Below are positions 1 through 6,160 of a stretch of DNA of 12,223 bases, piece after piece. Each line of letters opens with the position of its first letter. Positions within the stretch are counted from its first letter, which is position 1. The notes under the pieces were generated by a model that was not told the DNA's origin, made no database searches, and was given only the letters and a program-made list of their open reading frames with translations. This DNA comes from Eubacteriales Family XIII. Incertae Sedis bacterium (GTDB lineage: Bacteria > Bacillota > Clostridia > Peptostreptococcales > Anaerovoracaceae). A program made the position numbers and the translations under genes. The stretch is from the NCBI GenBank assembly GCA_031269205.1, contig JAISZM010000093.1, forward strand, positions 1 to 12,223, written 5' to 3'.

Positions 1-513
1 TTCATCGATTTTTACAATGAGAATATAGGGTTTGACGTTCACGGCGACGGACTCGGCGTGGGACTTTCCGACGAACTTTCGGGGAAGCTCATCCTGAACG
101 TCGGTGAGATAGCTTTGGATCGCGACGCGGCGATTCTGACGGTCAATGTTCGTTATCCCGTCACCTCCACTTCAGCCACCTTTTACGACGCGCTCATGCC
201 GGTTGTTCACAGGCACGACCTCGGCGTCGTCAAGGGGTTTGACCGGGCGCCCATCTGGTTTGAGCCGGACGACCCGTTCATAGAGACGCTCATGGACGTG
301 TACCGGGAACAGACGGGCGATGCGGACGCGAAGCCTCTCATCATGGGCGGAGCGACGTACGCGCGCGCCATCCCCCGCGCCGTGGCCTACGGGCCGAAGT
401 TCCCGGGAGGGCCCCATGTCGAACATCAGGCCGACGAATTCATCGCCGTGGACGAACTCATAAAGCTCGTACACATCTATGCGGAAGCTGTACGTAGACT
501 GACGGGCGCGTAG
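1..513 (+). CDS. M20 family dipeptidase (PepV-like), C-terminal part
   Basis: The reading frame is open from base 1, so the start lies outside the window and only the last 170 residues are seen. The family is zinc-dependent M20 dipeptidases of the PepV type, cytoplasmic enzymes that cleave dipeptides during peptide use. The sequence shows the typical C-terminal block: an MGGATYARAIP stretch, then GPKFPGG and an EHQADE motif whose histidine is expected to be a metal ligand, followed by a final helix. The middle part (VNVRYP, and a segment beginning FYDAL) fits the lid-domain-to-catalytic-domain transition. It ends in TAG. No T-rich terminator follows; only weak GC-rich inverted repeats are seen after the stop. 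An alternative is another M20 subfamily (Xaa-His dipeptidase or deacylase), but the GGATYAR block favours PepV. Confidence 0.85.
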   Translation, partial: FIDFYNENIGFDVHGDGLGVGLSDELSGKLILNVGEIALDRDAAILTVNVRYPVTSTSATFYDALMPVVHRHDLGVVKGFDRAPIWFEPDDPFIETLMDVYREQTGDADAKPLIMGGATYARAIPRAVAYGPKFPGGPHVEHQADEFIAVDELIKLVHIYAEAVRRLTGA

Positions 514-613
514 GCGACGGCGACGCCTCGCGTCTATCGCCCTCAGAACCCGATCTGAACAAAACTAGCGCGCCAACTGAATAGTTTCGATTTAACCATT
601 GAACAGTCACGAC

Positions 614-651
614 GGTGCAAGAAACGTGATAACACGATTGATTCTTGCGCC
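614..651. promoter_or_regulatory. 38-bp dyad overlapping the -35 of the chemotaxis gene
   Basis: GGTGCAAGAA (614-623) is complementary to TTCTTGCGCC (642-651) over 10 positions with one G-T pair. An inner CGTG/CACG pair lies at 625-628 and 633-636 around a four-base loop. The dyad covers the -35 hexamer of the downstream promoter and lies upstream of the predicted transcript start, so it would act as DNA, for example as an operator. It could also be a 3' hairpin of the upstream peptidase transcript, but there is no T-run after it. Its function is inferred from position only. Confidence 0.4.
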
Positions 652-666
652 TCTTAATGATATAGT
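638..666 (+). promoter_or_regulatory. Sigma-70-type promoter of the chemotaxis gene
   Basis: TTGATT (638-643) and TATAGT (661-666) are separated by exactly 17 bp. The predicted transcript start is near 673, giving a leader of about 29 nt that contains AGGAG at 692-696, five bases before the ATG. No sigma-28 (flagellar) type promoter was seen. Confidence 0.6.
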
Positions 667-701
667 CTTCATACAGATTCAGGATCAGAACAGGAGCCAC
701 A

Positions 702-2039
702 ATGCGTACAAAGAAATCGCTTGCCACGAATATCAGAAATATCGCGATCACCCTTATCATTGCGCTCTTACTCGTCATCGCCTTCAACGTGGCGCTCATA
801 AGGCTGATCCTTTTGGGGATTTTGGAGGATCCGGCATTTTGGGCCGATATGATCGTCGGAGTCTCCATCGCCGCGGTCGTCGTCTGTATTGTTATAGTCG
901 CCGTCAAGAGCAGCATATTCAATCGCAGTATCATACGCCCCCTCTCAGATATATCCGCGACCGTGATTTGCCTGACCAAGGGTGAACCTACCGGGCGGGT
1001 GGAATACCGTTCGGACGACGAGATCGGTGTGCTCGCGGACAGCGTCAATATACTCATCGATCGAATGAGCAAGGACATAGCGTTTTTCGAGCGCCTGAAA
1101 CAGGGCGATTATTCGAGGAACCTCCCGAACGTGGCTTCACAGGACAAGACGAATGGGAACGGGGACAGGCTGAATGACGTCATCCAGGCGATGATAGACA
1201 ACCAACGCAAGCTCATCAGGAACCTGAAGCGTGTTTCGGCGGAGATAGCTGAAGCGTCCTCGGAGATCGCGGGCGGCTCGCAACACCTCGCGGGCGGAAG
1301 CACGCAGCAATCGGCGGCGATAGAGGAGTTCTCAGCGACCGTCGAGGACCTGAAAACGCACGCGGAGGACAACGCCGCGCTGGCGCGCAAGGTGGTTGAC
1401 TCCATCAAGGAGTATTCGTCCATCGTGCGCGGCATCGGGGACGACATGAAGCTCATGACCGACAAGATGAACGACATCTCCGAAAGTTCACGGCGCATAT
1501 CGTCGGTCAGCGACATCATCGAGAACATCGCGTTCCAGACGAACATCCTCGCGTTGAACGCAGCCGTCGAGGCCGCGCGGGCGGGACACCACGGCAGGGG
1601 CTTCGCCGTCGTCGCGGACGAGGTCAGACAGCTCTCTTCAAAGTCGGCCGAGGCGGCGCGTGAAACAGCCGTCCTTATCAAGCTCGGGATCGAGAACGTG
1701 AAGATAGGCGCTAAGATAGCCGAGGACGCCGCATCGGGCATGGCGCAGATCGAGTCCATCGCGGCGGATAACGAGCGGCGCATGGCGAAACTCAGCGACG
1801 CGTCCATCGGACAGAGCGTGGCGATAGGAGAGATGAGCAAGAGCATCAACCAGATATCGCAGATCGTGCAGGCCAATTCCGCGCTCGCCGAGGAGTCGGC
1901 GTCGGCGTCTCTTGAGCTGTCGTCGCAGTCGAAGTTGCTCGACTCGCTCGTGGATTTCTACACGATTGAAAAGAAACCGACTCAGGCGGGCGACTCGGGA
2001 GGGACGGGCGCGCCCGTCGGCGCGCAGGGCAACTCGTAG
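702..2039 (+). CDS. Methyl-accepting chemotaxis protein, minimal sensor region
   Basis: This 445-residue protein is a membrane chemoreceptor that would signal through CheW/CheA. Residues about 12-40 and 49-69 are hydrophobic and form two membrane helices joined by only about eight residues (LEDPAFWA), so there is practically no external ligand domain. A HAMP-like segment follows (about 72-124), then a linker and a long helical signalling domain (about 170-420). The highly conserved hairpin tip is clear at about 275-310 (IAFQTNILALNAAVEAARAG, then GRGFAVVADEVR). The tail is Gly/Thr-rich and lacks the NWETF-type methyltransferase tether. The start is supported by AGGAG five bases upstream. It stands alone between unrelated genes. 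What it senses is unknown; with no loop domain it may sense a membrane or cytoplasmic cue or partner with another protein. Confidence 0.93.
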   Translation: MRTKKSLATNIRNIAITLIIALLLVIAFNVALIRLILLGILEDPAFWADMIVGVSIAAVVVCIVIVAVKSSIFNRSIIRPLSDISATVICLTKGEPTGRVEYRSDDEIGVLADSVNILIDRMSKDIAFFERLKQGDYSRNLPNVASQDKTNGNGDRLNDVIQAMIDNQRKLIRNLKRVSAEIAEASSEIAGGSQHLAGGSTQQSAAIEEFSATVEDLKTHAEDNAALARKVVDSIKEYSSIVRGIGDDMKLMTDKMNDISESSRRISSVSDIIENIAFQTNILALNAAVEAARAGHHGRGFAVVADEVRQLSSKSAEAARETAVLIKLGIENVKIGAKIAEDAASGMAQIESIAADNERRMAKLSDASIGQSVAIGEMSKSINQISQIVQANSALAEESASASLELSSQSKLLDSLVDFYTIEKKPTQAGDSGGTGAPVGAQGNS

Positions 2040-2064
2040 TACCCGGAGTATCCGGAGTACAGGA

Positions 2065-2172
2065 TCGGGATTCTCAGGCGCCAAAACCACGGTCGGTATA
2101 TGACCAGCTTCAGCATTACAAACTCGGGATTCTCAGACGCTATGACCAGCTTCAGCCTTACAAACTCGGGAT
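2065..2172. repeat. 42-bp tandem repeat copying the 3' end of the CvpA gene
   Basis: A unit beginning TATGACCAGCTTCAGC occurs at 2099 and again at 2141, a period of 42 bp. The two copies match over 32 bp with a single mismatch (2116 versus 2158). Part of a third unit (TCGGGATTCTCAGGCGC) starts at 2065. The second copy includes the stop codon and last codons (Ile-Pro-Ser-Leu-stop) of the minus-strand CvpA gene, so a second, out-of-gene copy of that tail lies just downstream of the real stop. A 9-bp tandem (CCGGAGTAT) is also seen at 2043-2060. This is probably slippage or unequal recombination. No terminator is recognised in this convergent gap. Confidence 0.75.
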
Positions 2173-2871
2173 ATCCATCTCAGTGACCCCTTTTATTTTA
2201 TCGAGCCATTCGTCGGGCGCGAACAGCCCTGGGGCGAAGCCGTCCACGAGCGGGATGAGCGGATTGACCGTGAACAGCGTCTTCGAGAAGAACGAAGTGT
2301 CGAGCGCGCCCGAGACCGCCGCGAACGCGTCGTGCCCGAGTGCGAGGGAAACGGGGAGAATGAGGATCAACACGACGAAGACGACGATGAAGCCCTGTGC
2401 GACGCCTACGAGCAGGCCACCCGTCGCGTCGAGCGCGCCGACAAACCCTCCGTGATACTTGCGCGAAACGGCGAGTGTGATGAGAAAGAGCACGAGTTTC
2501 ACGACCAAGGCCGTGCCTATAAAACAGAACACGCCGAAGGACGCGGAGGTGATCTGCTCGGCGGCGTCCTGCGCGATCTTCTCGCTCGCCGCCTCCACCG
2601 CTCCGCCGAACGCGCCGGGTAGGCCTCCCGTGAATGTATCCGTGTAGCCCGTGATGAATTTCATGCTGATGTCGTAGATGTGTCCGTGATACCAGTCGTA
2701 CACGGGGGTGCTGTCCATCAGGAATTCCCTGACGATGTCGCGCGTGAAGAACGCGACGACGAAAGAGATGATCCAGCCGAGCATGAAGAACACCGTATAC
2801 GCGAAACCGTTTTTGAAACCGAGAATGGTGAAAATCGCTACTATTATGAGAATGGCTATATCAATTTGCAT
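2158..2871 (-). CDS. CvpA family membrane protein
   Basis: From the ATG at 2871 this encodes 237 residues with about four membrane helices (roughly 3-19, 24-43, 112-137 and 150-178). The GFKNGF turn after helix 1 and the GALDATGGLLVGVAQG segment before helix 4 are typical of the CvpA (colicin V production) family, inner-membrane proteins with roles linked to envelope stress and purine-linked phenotypes; the biochemical role is not settled. The loop between helices 2 and 3 is long and the C-terminal tail is hydrophilic. The start is debatable: an ATG at 2919 overlaps the permease stop as ATGA and would add 16 polar residues, but it has no ribosome site. The ATG at 2871 puts helix 1 at the N-terminus as usual and has an AAGGA about 13 bases upstream. 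It is co-transcribed with the permease in either case. Confidence 0.82.
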   Translation of the reverse strand: MQIDIAILIIVAIFTILGFKNGFAYTVFFMLGWIISFVVAFFTRDIVREFLMDSTPVYDWYHGHIYDISMKFITGYTDTFTGGLPGAFGGAVEAASEKIAQDAAEQITSASFGVFCFIGTALVVKLVLFLITLAVSRKYHGGFVGALDATGGLLVGVAQGFIVVFVVLILILPVSLALGHDAFAAVSGALDTSFFSKTLFTVNPLIPLVDGFAPGLFAPDEWLDKIKGVTEMDIPSL

Positions 2872-2915
2872 GATGTTTGTGAGTTCCTTCGCCGTCCAGC
2901 GCGGGCGGCTTGCTG

Positions 2916-4334
2916 TCAACGCGCGCTGCCCAAACGCTCGTACAGATATGACGCCGCGATGATGATGACGCCGACGAGCGCGAAGACGACGCCTATGCCA
3001 AACGTGTCAGGGTCAATGTTGATCCATGCCCAGAGACTGGCGAGAAATCCGGCCGCCGGAATGATGAGGCTGCGCGTGTAGACAGGATCATGTCGCTTGA
3101 ACCAGAAGTATATCAACGCCGCCGCGTTCACGAGCATGAAGCATATCATGCCGGCGAAGCGCGCGAGGTCAAAAGCAAACAGCGCGTCCCGATCCGGAAT
3201 GACGAAGGCTATGACAAGGGTTACGGCGAAGCAGATAATGATGTTCATGGGGGGAACGCCCGCCTGCGGAAGGAGGTCGGACAAAAGCCCACCGCCCCTC
3301 GCGCTGTGAGCGCCGCGTCCGCCGCCCTTTGACGTTTCACCTGTCAGAATGCCCAGCATACGGCTGGCGGCCGTGATCGCGACGATGCCGACGCCGAACG
3401 ACGCGAGTATCATGGACAGCGTTAAAAGCGCCTGCATGGGCGACCCACCCGCCACAAACGCGATCTCCTTCATTACACCGGTTCCATCGTCGGCCACGGC
3501 GAACTGCGTGTAGTCAGGCATAATGGTCGCAGACGCGAGCGTCTGGAAGAAGAACAGCGCGGCTGCCGCGGCGCAAGCTATGGCCATCACCTTTCCCGTG
3601 CCCGTCTTCGCGTTTCGGGTCTCCTCCGTGAGCGTCGTCGCGGAGTCGAACCCGAGGAAGGAGAGGCACGCTATGGCCGCGCCTGACATGACGGCTCCAA
3701 ACCCCGCGTCCGTGCCGGAAAATGCCGCGCCCTTCGGCACACCGTCGGGGGCCACGCCCTTGTCGGCCGCCATAAAGCATACGAGTATGTAGATGGCGGT
3801 GATACCTATGACGCCGAGCGTTACCACCGTGACCACGCGCGAGGAGAGCCTCTGCCCGAACAACACGACGACGACGCTCACGACGGCGATGAGTATCAGC
3901 CAGAATGTATACGGTACCGGCGCGAACATCTCCGCGGCCGTCTTTGCCCCGATGAGGAAGAACGCGCACGAGGCCATTATGTAAAAGAGAAGCGCCGCCC
4001 AACCCGTGAACAACCCGGCCCTTCGATGGATGCCGTGCCCCGCGTATAAAAATACGGAACCGCCCTCGTGGAAGGCTCGATTGAGTCTGCGGTAACTGAG
4101 CAAGGTCAGGAATATGAGGACGATCGCCACCAGGTACGAACCCGCGAGCGCGCCGTGCGCCGCGGCCTGCGCCTTGCCGTAGACGAGCGCCGCCGCGGCC
4201 GGCGTCATGAACGCCAGGCAATAAAAGATCAGATCGCGAGCCGAGAGAAAGTAAGGTTGCGGCTCTTCGTACTCCTCGTACTCATCGTAGCCGTCGTAAA
4301 AATCCTCGTAATCGCTTCGGCCATTATATCTCAT
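2916..4334 (-). CDS. APC superfamily amino acid permease
   Basis: This 472-residue integral membrane transporter has about 12 hydrophobic helices starting near residue 33. Family marks are the MTPAAAALVYG segment in helix 1, where APC transporters unwind to bind substrate, the GGSVFLYAGHGI segment near 91-102, and FLGFDSATTLTEETRNAKTG at 226-245, matching the conserved FxGFD...EEtxNP block of amino acid/polyamine/organocation permeases. The substrate cannot be named. The first 28 residues are unusually rich in Asp, Glu and Tyr (DYEDFYDGYDEYEEYEE), a cytoplasmic acidic tail not typical of the family. There is no ribosome site before the ATG; instead a promoter -10 ends seven bases upstream, which predicts a leaderless mRNA. 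No other in-frame start exists before residue 43, inside helix 1. CvpA follows directly downstream. Confidence 0.9.
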   Translation of the reverse strand: MRYNGRSDYEDFYDGYDEYEEYEEPQPYFLSARDLIFYCLAFMTPAAAALVYGKAQAAAHGALAGSYLVAIVLIFLTLLSYRRLNRAFHEGGSVFLYAGHGIHRRAGLFTGWAALLFYIMASCAFFLIGAKTAAEMFAPVPYTFWLILIAVVSVVVVLFGQRLSSRVVTVVTLGVIGITAIYILVCFMAADKGVAPDGVPKGAAFSGTDAGFGAVMSGAAIACLSFLGFDSATTLTEETRNAKTGTGKVMAIACAAAAALFFFQTLASATIMPDYTQFAVADDGTGVMKEIAFVAGGSPMQALLTLSMILASFGVGIVAITAASRMLGILTGETSKGGGRGAHSARGGGLLSDLLPQAGVPPMNIIICFAVTLVIAFVIPDRDALFAFDLARFAGMICFMLVNAAALIYFWFKRHDPVYTRSLIIPAAGFLASLWAWINIDPDTFGIGVVFALVGVIIIAASYLYERLGSAR

Positions 4335-4341
4335 ATGGAAA

Positions 4342-4370
4342 ACTATATAGTATCAGTCCGCTTATTTCAA
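4342..4370 (-). promoter_or_regulatory. Promoter of the permease-CvpA operon, leaderless arrangement
   Basis: On the minus strand TTGAAA (4370-4365) and TATAGT (4347-4342) are separated by exactly 17 bp. Counting seven bases from the -10 puts transcript start at about 4335, one base before the ATG at 4334. The mRNA would therefore have essentially no 5' untranslated region, which agrees with the absence of any Shine-Dalgarno sequence. Confidence 0.65.
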
Positions 4371-4390
4371 GTAATACGCGTGACAGAGAA

Positions 4391-4483
4391 GTGACAAATA
4401 GGTTGAATTACTGTGTTCGCGGGAGTTTGTTCCCGTGGAGGCTCTTTTGTATCTGTTCAACCTTTTACGGTACGGTTTGTCAC
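4391..4483. repeat. Palindromic element bounded by GTGACAAA / TTTGTCAC
   Basis: GTGACAAA (4391-4398) is the exact reverse complement of TTTGTCAC (4476-4483). Nested inside, GGTTGAA (4401-4407) pairs with TTCAACC (4456-4462), and CGGGA/TCCCG forms a small central hairpin near 4420-4435. This nested dyad resembles REP/MITE-type non-autonomous elements. The 12-mer at its right end, TTTGTCACATTG, recurs in the same orientation at 8750-8761. The element lies just upstream of the permease promoter and marks the left edge of the accessory region. Confidence 0.55.
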
Positions 4484-4592
4484 ATTGCTGCCCCTCCCCC
4501 TGTAAAGATTTAGCAATGTTGATTATAGCAGAGAACGCGGGGAACGGAAATTTCCAGATGTGCAGCGCCTGTTATTAGGGTATAATAGCAAT

Positions 4593-4771
4593 AGGGAATA
4601 CGTTCGCAAAAGAATGTAGGAACAAAGTGGCGAGGATTTTTGCCGGTATGCTAGGCGGCAGGTTCCGCTGATACTGGATGTATCAACGGGTTCTGCCAAC
4701 AACGCAGACCGACTAGGCGAAGCAAATGAAGCATGATTACGATCTCAAAACCCCGCGCGGGGGCGGCGGAG
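4593..4771 (+). ncRNA. Candidate structured RNA, possibly a decayed IS605/TnpB-type element end
   Basis: Bases 4484-4791 hold no convincing gene. They contain a strong imperfect hairpin: 4657-4674 pairs with 4680-4697 (18 positions, two mismatches, two G-U pairs, five-base loop TGGAT). Further on are GAAGCAAATGAAGCATGATT (4719-4738) and a perfect CCCCGCGCGGGG palindrome near 4760-4771. AATGAAGCA-like motifs followed by a C/G-rich hairpin are, from memory, common at the right ends of IS200/IS605 elements where the TnpB guide RNA ends, but no tnpB coding sequence is seen upstream. A TATAAT at 4581-4586 could start a transcript near 4593, though its -35 is poor. It might equally be a leader of the exonuclease gene downstream. 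Confidence 0.28.
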
Positions 4772-4791
4772 GCGTTCTTTGAGGATGGCAT

Positions 4792-5307
4792 ATGAACAAT
4801 TACGTAGTTATCGACCTTGAAACGACGGGTTTCAGCCCTGCGCAGAACGACATCGTCGAGCTGTCCGCCGTCAGGTTCGCGGAATTTGAGCCGACGGACA
4901 TGTTCTCGACCCTCGTGCGGCCCGCCCGCGGGATCAACTACCGCGCCAGCTTGGTGAACGGGATAACGGAGGAGATGGTCGAGGACGCGCCGCTTATCGG
5001 GGAAGTCGCGGACAGGTTTCTCGAGTTTGTCAAAGACGACCGCGCAATAGTCGGCCAGAACATACAGTTTGACCTCGCTTTTCTCCGATGCAACGGCATC
5101 CACCTTTCGGGAAAGCGTTATGAAATACATGACACGATGCGCATGGCTCAAAGACATCTGTGCCGCGGCGAGGTGAAGAACCACAAGCTCGGAACGCTCT
5201 GCGGATATTACGGCATAAAAAACCACGACGCCCATCGCGGCGTGGGCGACTGCATCGCAACAGGGAAGTTGTTCGCCGAACTCACGAAGGATATGGGATC
5301 GGCGTGA
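4792..5307 (+). CDS. DnaQ-like DEDDh 3'-5' exonuclease
   Basis: This 171-residue protein has all catalytic motifs of the DEDDh exonuclease family (proofreading epsilon subunit of DNA polymerase III, RNase T and relatives). Exo I is VIDLETTGFSP with Asp8 and Glu10. Exo II is VGQNIQFDLAFL with Asp94. Exo III is HRGVGD with His148 and Asp153. These residues bind two divalent metals and cut single strands from the 3' end. There is no polymerase-binding or helicase extension, so it is a stand-alone exonuclease; its DNA or RNA preference cannot be read from the sequence. The ATG has GAGGA (4781-4785) six bases upstream. It lies alone in the accessory region between two repeat elements. A role as the cell's main proofreading subunit is possible but not supported by context. 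Confidence 0.88.
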   Translation: MNNYVVIDLETTGFSPAQNDIVELSAVRFAEFEPTDMFSTLVRPARGINYRASLVNGITEEMVEDAPLIGEVADRFLEFVKDDRAIVGQNIQFDLAFLRCNGIHLSGKRYEIHDTMRMAQRHLCRGEVKNHKLGTLCGYYGIKNHDAHRGVGDCIATGKLFAELTKDMGSA

Positions 5308-5317
5308 AAAACGACGC

Positions 5318-5347
5318 GCGCGCGTCAGGGAGCGTATCATCTGACAC
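5318..5347. repeat. Left copy of a 30-bp direct repeat flanking a TA pair
   Basis: GCGCGCGTCAGGG followed by AGCGTATCATCTGACAC recurs at 6017-6047 with one extra G and one T/C change. Just to its right CCAGTCCCCCTGGGG (about 5348-5362) forms a C/G-rich dyad next to GACAC, linking it to the other GTGAC/GTCAC elements in the window. A perfect GACGCGCGCGCGTC palindrome (5313-5326) begins five bases after the exonuclease stop, but no T-run follows. Confidence 0.65.
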
Positions 5348-5432
5348 CAGTCCCCCTGGGGCATGAAACTCAACTTTAACATATAGGGGTTCTCCGCCGA
5401 ACGGTACGTACGGATCTGAGTCAATGCACGGT

Positions 5433-5461
5433 TTGCAAGGGCTGAAGCCAAATGATATAAT
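5433..5461 (+). promoter_or_regulatory. Promoter of the BrnT/CopG-like pair, extended -10, leaderless
   Basis: TTGCAA (5433-5438) and TATAAT (5456-5461) are separated by 17 bp, and TGA directly precedes the -10 (extended -10). Transcript start would fall at 5468, exactly the A of the toxin ATG. There is no Shine-Dalgarno before the gene, so a leaderless mRNA is predicted. The placement would allow autoregulation by the antitoxin, as is usual for such modules. Confidence 0.65.
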
Positions 5462-5467
5462 CCTAAG

Positions 5468-5722
5468 ATGAACAGCATGGTTATTGAGTTTAACGCATCC
5501 GCATTTAAGCATGGCGTGAGCAAAGAAAATATTCTGCACGCCGTCAAAACTAAAATATACGACGCACCGTTGATTGACTTTGCTGACAAATACGTCGTTA
5601 TTGGCTTTGATACAGCGGGAAATCCGTTGGAAATCATGTACAACCGGATAGATGACGATACGATCAATGTGTTTCACGCGATGAAGGCTCGCAAAATATT
5701 TCTTACGACGCTCGGTCTGTAA
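5468..5722 (+). CDS. BrnT-like type II toxin candidate
   Basis: This 84-residue protein has the layout of small RelE-fold toxins of the BrnT sort: an N-terminal strand (VIEFNA), the KHGVSKENILHA helix, then strands KYVVIGFDTAGNPLEIMY and INVFHAMKARK. The KHGVS-type helix start and the VIxAxxAR-like end are family hallmarks; family members are ribonucleases that block translation. It is followed 24 bases later by a ribbon-helix-helix protein, the toxin-first order also seen in brnT-brnA. The start at 5468 lacks a ribosome site and fits a leaderless message; a second Met at 5477 is possible. The module is visibly more AT-rich than its neighbours and flanked by a direct repeat, suggesting it was acquired. 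It could also be a DUF4258-type protein. Confidence 0.68.
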   Translation: MNSMVIEFNASAFKHGVSKENILHAVKTKIYDAPLIDFADKYVVIGFDTAGNPLEIMYNRIDDDTINVFHAMKARKIFLTTLGL

Positions 5723-5746
5723 CGCAGATTGCAGGAGGCAACGAAA

Positions 5747-5977
5747 ATGGCCAAGATGACTGAACAAGAAGCATGGGAGTTGGATGAGATACTTACCAGC
5801 ACCGATCCAAAGACCGGAATCAACGGAACCGGGTTCATCAGCCGCCGGGACGCCCGTATTCTGGGTCTTGACGACCTTTCCATCAACTATCTGATGACAA
5901 AGGCACAAGCGGCTCAGAAAAGTCCCGCACAAATTATCGGAGAGTTGGTCAGGGAGAAAATCGCTGCTTCCGTATAG
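5747..5977 (+). CDS. CopG/RHH-type antitoxin candidate
   Basis: This 76-residue protein has AGGAGG (5733-5738) eight bases upstream of its ATG. An in-frame TTG at 5729 lies before that site and is rejected as the start. The C-terminal third (DLSINYLMTKAQ, then KSPAQIIGELVREKIA) fits a ribbon-helix-helix domain: a short strand, a helix, a turn with Lys-Ser-Pro and a second helix. The N-terminal part is acidic and probably wraps the toxin. In family pairs such proteins neutralise the toxin and repress the shared promoter as dimers. In contrast to the leaderless toxin it has a strong ribosome site, which would help keep antitoxin in excess. The assignment rests on the motif and on pairing with the upstream gene. 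Confidence 0.7.
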   Translation: MAKMTEQEAWELDEILTSTDPKTGINGTGFISRRDARILGLDDLSINYLMTKAQAAQKSPAQIIGELVREKIAASV

Positions 5978-6006
5978 GGACACTTGGAGATGCGGACACC
6001 TGATAC

Positions 6007-6057
6007 GGTGACACTTGCGCGCGTCAGGGGAGCGTATCATCCGACACATCCGTCACC
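6007..6057. repeat. 51-bp element with GGTGAC/GTCACC ends carrying the right 30-bp repeat
   Basis: GGTGAC (6007-6012) and GTCACC (6052-6057) are inverted ends. Inside lies the second copy (6017-6047) of the repeat found at 5318-5347. A nearby GGACACTTGGAG (5978-5989), directly after the antitoxin stop, is a further degenerate fragment similar to GACACTTGGGG at 8336-8347. The element lies where the truncated toxin relic on the minus strand loses its reading frame. Confidence 0.6.
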
Positions 6058-6073
6058 ACGTATCCTGCGCGTC

Positions 6074-6160
6074 TTACAGACTAAGATCCGAGTGAGTGCC
6101 TGTGCGGCTGAGGTCGCGAAAAAATTTCTTGGTGTAGACGATCTCATACCTTGTAGGCAT
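6074..6160 (-). pseudogene. Truncated RelE/ParE-like toxin, N-terminal relic
   Basis: The minus strand has an ATG at 6160, inside the end of the RelB-like gene and overlapping it by 17 bp, followed by 28 codons. The first 17 residues (MPTRYEIVYTKKFFRDL) are the classic start of RelE/YafQ/Txe-type mRNA interferases (strand, then a lysine-rich helix). The next 11 residues look unrelated and the frame then stops, whereas family toxins have about 85-95 residues. The rest of the gene has been lost toward the repeat element at 6007-6057. Antitoxin-first order with overlapping genes is the norm for relBE/dinJ-yafQ modules, which supports the reading. It is too short to be functional. Confidence 0.6.

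Noticed and set aside
514..560. GC-rich inverted repeats after the dipeptidase stop as a terminator
   Set aside because: Stems are only about five bp and there is no T-run.
1109..1876. 255-codon minus-strand open frame inside the chemoreceptor gene
   Set aside because: It is a codon-aligned shadow of a strongly conserved methyl-accepting domain; Ser/Ala/Met-rich and without a ribosome site.
4726..4782. 18-codon ORF ending ten bases before the exonuclease start, possible leader peptide
   Set aside because: No convincing ribosome site, glycine-rich end produced by a GC palindrome, and no regulatory codon run.
4651..5667. Long minus-strand open frame opposite the exonuclease and toxin genes
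   Set aside because: The plus strand here encodes a DnaQ-like protein with all catalytic motifs and a BrnT-like protein. The minus frame has no recognisable domain and crosses the structured non-coding region.
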